Part shown: positions 16,664-21,484 of the stretch, piece after piece
How positions within the stretch are numbered: the stretch's first letter is position 1
Layout of the letters: each line of letters begins with the position of its first letter
The notes under the pieces: model-generated
Databases searched by the model: none
What the model was told of the DNA's origin: nothing
Seen by the model: the letters and a program-made list of their open reading frames with translations, nothing else
NCBI GenBank assembly: GCA_910586775.1
Contig: CAJUJN010000027.1
Coordinates: 31,471 to 52,954, forward strand
DNA from: an uncultured Acetatifactor sp.
GTDB lineage: Bacteria; Bacillota; Clostridia; Lachnospirales; Lachnospiraceae
DNA: 21,484 nt
Direction: 5' to 3'
Program-made: the position numbers and the translations under genes

Positions 16664-17953
16664 TCATTCCCGTACGGGCTCCCAGAAATTATCCTCTGTC
16701 AACTGATCCAGAAGCTCCGCGAACAACGTGTTAGCCCATGCAAACCACGGCCTTGTATATTTTTCCGGTTCAGATGCGTCAAAGGATTCATGCATATACC
16801 CGGTTCCCGCGTGGGTCTCCGCCAGCATGTCCAGGCATTCCAGTATTTCCTTACGGCTGCCGGAGGTCAGGGCCTGCATGACTATGCCGATATGCCACAC
16901 ATATCCCTTATATGTGTGAGGACTTCCCACTCCTCTCGCCACGGTTCCTTCATAATAATACGGATTGTCGGCCGACAGAATAAATCTGCGCGTATTTCTG
17001 TACAGTTCATCCTCCCGCCCGCAATAGCCCAGATAAGGCATGGCCAGGAGGCTGGGGGAATTGGCATCGTCCATCAGATTGTGATTGCCGAATCCATCTG
17101 TCTCATAGGCATATATTTTCCCGTATTCGGGATGATTCACCACTCCGTATTTCTCAATGCCCTCCCGAATCGCCTCCGAAAGTGTCCGGCATCTTGCCGC
17201 AAGGGCTTCCTCTTTGTAATATTCCCGGCATATTTCTTCCGCGTACTCCATCGCCTTCACTGCCATCATATTGGAAGGAATCAGATAGCCGAACTTACAG
17301 CTGTCATCGGACGGGCGGAATCCGGACCAGGTCATTCCGGTCACCTTCACCGCGCTCCCTCTGCCGTCATTGGACAGGGTATCCATCTCAATCGTATCGC
17401 GGCGACGGAAAAAATAATCGGATTTGCCATGGTCCTGCTCCGTGGCAAAGGTGTCCGCAATCACTTCTATCATATCATAATACCCTTTGGTAAAAATCCG
17501 GTCTATCCCGGTAGTCTTCCAGTAAAGATAGCCAAGGTAAAGCGGCGCGCACAGAGAATCCACCTCATATTTCCGCTCCCATACATAGTCGTTCAGGACC
17601 GTGTCATCCTTATGTCCCGCCCCGTTGGCCCTCTCGTTGAAGGCATTGGCATAAGGGTCAATGCACACAAGCTCTGCCTGTTTTGCTATAATGCCTTCCA
17701 ATATCTCCTGAAGCTTTTCGTCTTCCCTGGCATACTTCACATAAGGCCTTACCTGTGCCGCGGAATCCCGAAGCCACATGGCCGGAATATCCCCGGTGAT
17801 GACAAAATAGCTGCCATCCTCCAGCTGTCTGACTGTGGTTTCCATGGTATTCAGGAAACACTTGGCTGCAAGAGGCGCCAGTGCCTCATAATGAACACTG
17901 TAAAATTCCTCCAGCTCCGCCGCTCTTTTTTTCAGTATTTCAGGTATCTTCAT
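16664..17953 (-). CDS. GH125 exo-alpha-1,6-mannosidase
   Basis: The 429-residue product has the GH125 signatures GDIPAMWLRDSAAQ (54-67), GMTWSGFRPSDD (206-217), YKGYVWHIGIVMQALTS and YMHESFD plus RPWFAWANTLF. By comparison with the Clostridium perfringens enzyme, the general acid should be Asp216 and the base Glu389; the offset from the known residues is the same for both. GH125 enzymes are metal-independent inverting exo-alpha-1,6-mannosidases with an (alpha/alpha)6 barrel. Length is typical for the family and there is no signal peptide, so it should trim imported mannosides. GGAG precedes the ATG. It is the first gene of the operon with the GH106-like gene and has a strong promoter about 140 bp upstream. 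Confidence 0.95.
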   Translation of the reverse strand: MKIPEILKKRAAELEEFYSVHYEALAPLAAKCFLNTMETTVRQLEDGSYFVITGDIPAMWLRDSAAQVRPYVKYAREDEKLQEILEGIIAKQAELVCIDPYANAFNERANGAGHKDDTVLNDYVWERKYEVDSLCAPLYLGYLYWKTTGIDRIFTKGYYDMIEVIADTFATEQDHGKSDYFFRRRDTIEMDTLSNDGRGSAVKVTGMTWSGFRPSDDSCKFGYLIPSNMMAVKAMEYAEEICREYYKEEALAARCRTLSEAIREGIEKYGVVNHPEYGKIYAYETDGFGNHNLMDDANSPSLLAMPYLGYCGREDELYRNTRRFILSADNPYYYEGTVARGVGSPHTYKGYVWHIGIVMQALTSGSRKEILECLDMLAETHAGTGYMHESFDASEPEKYTRPWFAWANTLFAELLDQLTEDNFWEPVRE

Positions 17954-18091
17954 TTTCCCGTTCTCCTTTTACATTATTTTTACAGCCCGACTCGAGCCGT
18001 TTATTTCCGTATTTCCGCTGTCATTTTTCCAGGACTGCTCCCGTTCCCATTTTCATATAAGCGCCGGCAAATATTTATCTGCGTCTTTTAT

Positions 18092-18120
18092 ATATTATAT
18101 ATCAATTAATGATATGTCAA
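18092..18120 (-). promoter_or_regulatory. Promoter of the GH125-GH106 operon with palindrome in the spacer
   Basis: On the minus strand a perfect TTGACA (18115-18120), a 17-bp spacer and TAATAT (18092-18097) form a strong promoter. The spacer holds the inverted repeat ATATCA-N5-TGATAT (18099-18115), touching the -35. A repressor binding there would block RNA polymerase. Confidence 0.75.
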
Positions 18121-18140
18121 CTAAATCCTGGTAATAAGAA

Positions 18141-18164
18141 AGGTGTATATATTAACTGACACCT
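18141..18164. promoter_or_regulatory. Inverted repeat upstream of the GH125 promoter, candidate operator
   Basis: AGGTGT (18141-18146) and ACACCT (18159-18164) are perfect 6-bp arms separated by 12 bp, about 20 bp upstream of the -35. The spacing fits a dimeric DNA-binding protein. No T-run follows, so it is not a terminator. Confidence 0.4.
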
Positions 18165-18213
18165 GAAGAAAATACACACTTAAAATCCACAGCCTGAAAC
18201 TGCCAATACGGAC

Positions 18214-18255
18214 AAAAATCCGCACCCACGGCTTCTGCTGCCGGGATGCGGATTT
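18214..18255 (-). terminator. Rho-independent terminator after the GH2 gene
   Basis: On the minus strand AAATCCGCA (18247-18255) pairs with TGCGGATTT (18216-18224), enclosing further CCC/GGG and CGGC/GCCG pairs. A run of five T follows. It lies just after the GH2 stop at 18261 and separates that gene from the GH125 operon. Confidence 0.85.
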
Positions 18256-18260
18256 CTTCA

Positions 18261-19979
18261 TTACTCGTTTTCAATTGCCGCTTTTCTGCTGTTAATCTTC
18301 CGAATGATTTCCATATCAAACTTGGGCGTCCTGTCGTAAGTATACAATCCGTTCACTTCCTGTTCCACATCATACAGCTGTGTATAGCAAAAACCGAACA
18401 TCCTGGGATTGTCCAGAAGCACATCCGTCAGCCCACGGTACCGCTCCAGATATTCCTCTTCAGACTCGGGGCCGTTTCCATACCCCCAGGCATCCTCTCG
18501 TTCTCTCCGGTCCGCCTCCCACTTGATTCCGCCATATTCGCTGAGGAACACGGGAAATCCGTCCACAGGCTCCTGTCTGTCCCCATGATTATCCGGAAGC
18601 TTCCCGCCCTGTGCATAATCCCGATACCGTTCCGCAAAAACATCTGCATCCTGTTCGTAATCATGCAGGTCATAGATGTCCGTCAGCACATGGAAGTTGC
18701 CGCTGGTATCAATGCAGGGTCTTGTGGTATCATACTGCTTCGTCATCAGATAGACAATGCGGAGAAGGTCATCATCCTGCTTCCTGCCCTCATAATCCCA
18801 GGTTTCATTGAAGGGGCACCATCCGACGATTGCCGGATGATTGAAATCCCTCTCCAATACCTCCATCCATTCCGGCAAAAAGCATTTCAGACCATCAGGC
18901 CTGCTGTAGTCAAGCCCCCAGTTCGCCTGCTCTCCCCAGACCATATAGCCCAGTCTGTCGCAGTGATACAGGAAACGCTCTTCAAATACCTTCTGATGCA
19001 GTCTGGCGCCGTTAAAGCCCGCCTGAAGAGACAGGCGGATATCCTGCGCCAGCGCCTCGTCGGAAGGCGCCGTATAGATACCGTCCGGATAGAAGCCCTG
19101 GTCCAGTACCAGACGCTGGAAGACTGCCCTGCCATTGAGAAGCACCTTTTCTCCGTCAATACAAATCTCCCGCATGCCAAAATAGCTGCTTACGGCATCT
19201 TCTCCAAAATAAAGCTTCAGGTCATATAAACGTCCCTTTCCGGCCTCCCATAAATGGAGCTCGGACAGGGTAATTTTCAGGAAGCCGTTGCCGGAGACAA
19301 TCTCTGCCTCGGCACTACCGCAGAGCCTGTTTTCGTAATAAGCTTCCCCGCGCAGAATTCCGTTTCCTTTGGTATGTACCTTCACTGTCAGGGATACATC
19401 TGCAATATTGGGATAAAGCTGTACCTTCTCAATATAATCAGAGGGAACAAACTCCAGCCACACCGTCTGCCAGATTCCTGTGGTCCTGGTGTATTCGCAG
19501 CCAAAGGAGCGGAACAGTCCGCTCTGCTTTCCCCTGCACTGCTTCCCGCTTCTCTGGTCGTCAAAGGCATATACCGTCACGCGGTTTTCACCGGTTACCG
19601 TCAAATCCGTAATGTCAAACCGGAAAGAAGCATAGCCGCCCTTATGGACACCGGCTTCCTTACCGTTAATCCATACACGGCATTCATAGTCCACCGCCCC
19701 AAAATGCAGCAATACACGCCCCTTTCTCTGACTGTCTGTCAATTCGAAAGTGCGCAGATACCATATGGCAGGAATAAAATCCTTATAGCCAATGCCGCTG
19801 AGCTCACTTTCCGGGCAGAATGGTACCGTGATTTTCTTATCCAGCCTTTCCTCCTCGAACATCTTCCTGGCAATCCCGCTGTTGCCGAAATCGAAGGCGA
19901 AATCCCATTCGCCGTTCAGGTTCATCCAGTTTTCACGCTGCATCTGAGGTTTCGGATGCTCACATCTGGGTATGTTCAT
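18261..19979 (-). CDS. GH2-family beta-glycosidase
   Basis: The 572-residue product has the GH2 plan: an N-terminal jelly-roll (LNGEWDF at 21-27, DYECRVWINGKEAGVHKGGY), an Ig-like domain, then a TIM barrel. The general acid/base is Glu392 in GWCPFNETWDYEG and the nucleophile Glu481 in FLSEYGG. GH2 covers beta-galactosidase, beta-glucuronidase, beta-mannosidase and related retaining activities. This short three-domain form lacks clear markers, so specificity is left open. There is no signal peptide. AGGAGG lies 8 nt before the ATG. It is a single-gene unit with its own terminator, divergent from an AraC-family regulator that probably controls it. Confidence 0.92.
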   Translation of the reverse strand: MNIPRCEHPKPQMQRENWMNLNGEWDFAFDFGNSGIARKMFEEERLDKKITVPFCPESELSGIGYKDFIPAIWYLRTFELTDSQRKGRVLLHFGAVDYECRVWINGKEAGVHKGGYASFRFDITDLTVTGENRVTVYAFDDQRSGKQCRGKQSGLFRSFGCEYTRTTGIWQTVWLEFVPSDYIEKVQLYPNIADVSLTVKVHTKGNGILRGEAYYENRLCGSAEAEIVSGNGFLKITLSELHLWEAGKGRLYDLKLYFGEDAVSSYFGMREICIDGEKVLLNGRAVFQRLVLDQGFYPDGIYTAPSDEALAQDIRLSLQAGFNGARLHQKVFEERFLYHCDRLGYMVWGEQANWGLDYSRPDGLKCFLPEWMEVLERDFNHPAIVGWCPFNETWDYEGRKQDDDLLRIVYLMTKQYDTTRPCIDTSGNFHVLTDIYDLHDYEQDADVFAERYRDYAQGGKLPDNHGDRQEPVDGFPVFLSEYGGIKWEADRREREDAWGYGNGPESEEEYLERYRGLTDVLLDNPRMFGFCYTQLYDVEQEVNGLYTYDRTPKFDMEIIRKINSRKAAIENE

Positions 19980-20000
19980 TTGTTCTACCTCCTGTTAATC

Positions 20001-20120
20001 TACAGAAACCGCTTTGCGTATCCTGTAATCATGGTTCTATTGCCAAAACCGCTTTGTATATTCTGCAATCTCGGTTCCATTACCGGAGCCGCTTCGCGTA
20101 TCCTGCATTCATAGCTCTAT
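20001..20120. repeat. Three imperfect 40-bp tandem repeats upstream of the GH2 gene
   Basis: Copies at 20001-20040, 20041-20080 and 20081-20120 are in exact 40-bp register. They share CCGCTT at unit positions 9-14, a GTATCCTG-like core and a TCTAT or TCCAT end. Arms AACC (7-10) and GGTT (33-36) are complementary within copies 1 and 2. In copy 3 the pair at positions 8 and 35 changes from A-T to G-C. They lie within the probable GH2 leader or promoter region. Confidence 0.8.
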
Positions 20121-20147
20121 TATAGTTGTCATATTCTGAATTTCCAG
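20119..20147 (-). promoter_or_regulatory. Putative GH2 promoter with weak -35
   Basis: A perfect TATAAT (20119-20124, minus) has only CTGGAA (20142-20147) at 17 bp upstream, typical of an activator-dependent promoter. It implies a leader of about 130 nt containing most of the 40-bp repeats. Confidence 0.5.
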
Positions 20148-20159
20148 TGTAAAAACAGC

Positions 20160-20241
20160 TTGAAATGTATATAAAATTGCTATATTCTATACTCAGGATC
20201 ACCAGAATTTATTTTAAGTTACTTCGACACAAATGTTGTCG
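20160..20241 (+). promoter_or_regulatory. Possible promoter and inverted repeat upstream of the AraC-type gene
   Basis: TTGAAA (20160-20165), 17 bp and TATTCT (20183-20188) form a moderate plus-strand promoter. Downstream, CGACA-N7-TGTCG (20225-20241) is an inverted repeat that could be an operator or a leader hairpin. The leader before the ATG at 20376 would be about 180 nt. Confidence 0.35.
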
Positions 20242-20375
20242 GCGTTCTTTTGTTACTAGTACATCACTTATTTTCTATGCAGTATCACTAATACAGACAG
20301 GTTTCGCCAAAAACGTATCCAAACAAAAACTTTATGGCGCTCACTGTAACCCAAAACTGAAAAGGGGACGAGAAA

Positions 20376-21215
20376 ATGAAAGAGCTTCAGAAAACCGATT
20401 GCCTGGGAGATGAAAAATATGCCGTTTATACAGGAGCAGGCACCCCCGCCTTTGTTCCGCTTATCGCAGGCATTACTCTGCCGAACCCCAATTATGCCAT
20501 CTACCGCGGCAATGCGGACATCTACGTTTTCGAATATGTACTGGAAGGAAAAGGGTATGTCCGTCAGGATAAAGAGCAGGTGGAGGCCCATGCCGGAGAC
20601 GTGTATATCTTGCAGCCCGGAAGATGTCATCATTATTACGCGGATGCGCGAACTCCATGGACCAAGGTCTGGCTGAACGCGGGCGGCAGCTTAATCCATC
20701 ATCTGCTCTCAGATTACGGCTTAAACCAGGCTTTATTAATACCCGGCTTTGGGCAGAAACAATATCTTTGCGATATTTTTAACACAATAGAGCTGGATCC
20801 TTCCAGATGTCTTAGCGCGCTTGCACTTCGTTTACATGAATTCATTCAGGCACTCTCCTCCTGCTATGTCAGGCACACGGAAGCGCACACCCAGGCTGCT
20901 GTCATGAAAAGCTATATTGAGCAAAATCTGACACATCCGCTTGTTATTGAAGAGATAGCTGCCAGCGTCCATTTATCGCCCTCCCGTGCAATCCATGTAT
21001 TTAAGAAGGCCTTCGGGATACCGCCCTACCGATATTATCTCACCCAACGCCTGGAACTGGCGCAGTCCATGCTCCTTTACACAGCGCTGTCCATACAGGA
21101 AATATCAGAACGCCTGGGCTTTGCCGATTACCACCATTTTTCCATTTCCTTTAAAAAAGAATATGGCATATCACCCATGCTATTCCGCAATAGAGCAGAG
21201 CTTAGGAACTGTTAA
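20376..21215 (+). CDS. AraC-family transcriptional regulator
   Basis: The 279-residue product has an N-terminal AraC-type cupin sensor (about residues 35-100, with VLEGKGYVRQD and HAGDVYILQPG). The C-terminus has two helix-turn-helix units (about 190-211 and 239-261). The second ends with the family signature LGFADYHHFSISFKKEYGISPMLFR. The sensor probably binds a sugar released from the target glycan and activates nearby genes. It diverges from the GH2 gene across about 400 bp that carry the tandem repeats and a weak -35, which fits direct control of that gene. AAAGGGG precedes the ATG. Control of the other operons in the window is possible but not shown. Confidence 0.93.
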   Translation: MKELQKTDCLGDEKYAVYTGAGTPAFVPLIAGITLPNPNYAIYRGNADIYVFEYVLEGKGYVRQDKEQVEAHAGDVYILQPGRCHHYYADARTPWTKVWLNAGGSLIHHLLSDYGLNQALLIPGFGQKQYLCDIFNTIELDPSRCLSALALRLHEFIQALSSCYVRHTEAHTQAAVMKSYIEQNLTHPLVIEEIAASVHLSPSRAIHVFKKAFGIPPYRYYLTQRLELAQSMLLYTALSIQEISERLGFADYHHFSISFKKEYGISPMLFRNRAELRNC

Positions 21216-21218
21216 AAA

Positions 21219-21341
21219 ATAACTTACATTTGACTTGCCTGAATTCTCATCTGCCGCGTTGTCGTCAGTCGTCGCAGCCCACTACGACTCCTTCCTCCGC
21301 CTTGTAGCTGAAAATTCATTCTGCGCCAAATGTAAAGTTAT
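21219..21341. mobile_element. MITE-like inverted-repeat element (about 123 bp)
   Basis: The outer ends ATAACTTACATTTG (21219-21232) and CAAATGTAAAGTTAT (21327-21341) are inverted repeats differing by one extra base. TGAATT (21240-21245) and AATTCA (21313-21318) form inner arms. The interior, with TTGTCGTCAGTCGTCGC and CTACGACTCCTTCCTCCGC, resembles a short repeat I recall as common in Lachnospiraceae genomes, where it yields spurious small ORFs. It begins 3 bp after the AraC-type stop and may serve as its transcript end. No transposase is inside. Confidence 0.6.
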
Positions 21342-21484
21342 CCAGGTCTCCCGGCACAGGCGGATTGTCTCCCGCAGGAACTCCGGCGTATGTTTCCGGC
21401 AGTGCTGTTTCCCCTCACGGAGTTCACAGTTTATGATATTGACTCGCAATAACTGCACTTAAAAGAAAGATTTTTAAAAATTAG
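21342..21484. other. Terminal stretch without an assignable gene
   Basis: A short minus-strand frame opens with a GTG near 21462 (VQLLRVNIINC) and runs into the inverted-repeat element, ending at about 21284. It has no ribosome site that I can see and matches nothing I know. The last 20 bp are AT-rich. The stretch may be promoter DNA for a gene beyond the window. Confidence 0.3.

Noticed and set aside
18130..18135. GGTAAT upstream of the GH125 promoter as a third copy of the shared box
   Set aside because: Only six of twelve bases match and spacing to the -10 is about 12 bp shorter than in the two exact copies.
20004..20097. cre-like catabolite sites in the 40-bp repeats (AAACCGCTTTG core)
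   Set aside because: The core resembles the CcpA consensus but conserved outer positions and the R before CG do not match in any copy.
20001..20120. CRISPR-like array
   Set aside because: Repeats are contiguous without spacers and diverge along their length; no cas genes are nearby.

Overview
The window looks like an accessory polysaccharide-utilisation region of a gut Firmicute, most likely a Lachnospiraceae member (Hungatella or Eisenbergiella-like). The grounds are the moderately GC-rich composition, strong AGGAGG ribosome sites, the mix of glycoside hydrolase (GH) families, AraC-type control, and a small inverted-repeat element of a kind I recall from Lachnospiraceae genomes. The genus is inference. 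All protein readings are by eye from translation; no search was run.

Layout. 1-5911 (minus): a giant secreted multimodular protein, cut off by the window start inside a TEEPGx linker. It has a signal peptide, an alginate-lyase-like helical domain, several carbohydrate-binding sandwiches, an F5/8C module, a LamG-like module and tandem repeats. 6167-9517 (minus): a two-gene operon of a GH43-like enzyme followed by a GH51 arabinofuranosidase, ended by a terminator. 9874-10554 (minus): an MgtC/SapB membrane protein with a structured leader. 10912-12042 (plus) and 12069-13052 (minus): two convergent genes of unknown function. 13194-17953 (minus): a GH125 exo-alpha-mannosidase followed by a large GH106-like enzyme. 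18261-19979 (minus): a GH2 enzyme with its own terminator. 20376-21215 (plus): a divergent AraC-family regulator, followed at once by a MITE-like inverted-repeat element.

How the parts fit. The lyase-like protein is the only enzyme with a signal peptide, so it probably makes the first cut outside the cell. The GH43, GH51, GH106-like, GH125 and GH2 enzymes lack signal peptides and would act on imported oligosaccharides. Arabinofuranosyl, rhamnosyl-like, alpha-mannosyl and GH2-type activities together suggest a complex plant or host heteroglycan. No transporter gene is visible, so import is encoded elsewhere.

The most notable unannotated signals are regulatory. An identical 12-bp box lies exactly 43 bp upstream of the -10 hexamer of both the GH43-GH51 operon and the lyase gene, suggesting a shared activator. 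Three 40-bp imperfect tandem repeats sit in the probable leader of the GH2 gene. The mgtC leader holds a hairpin whose one arm could instead pair with the Shine-Dalgarno sequence. The GH125 promoter has two nested inverted repeats.
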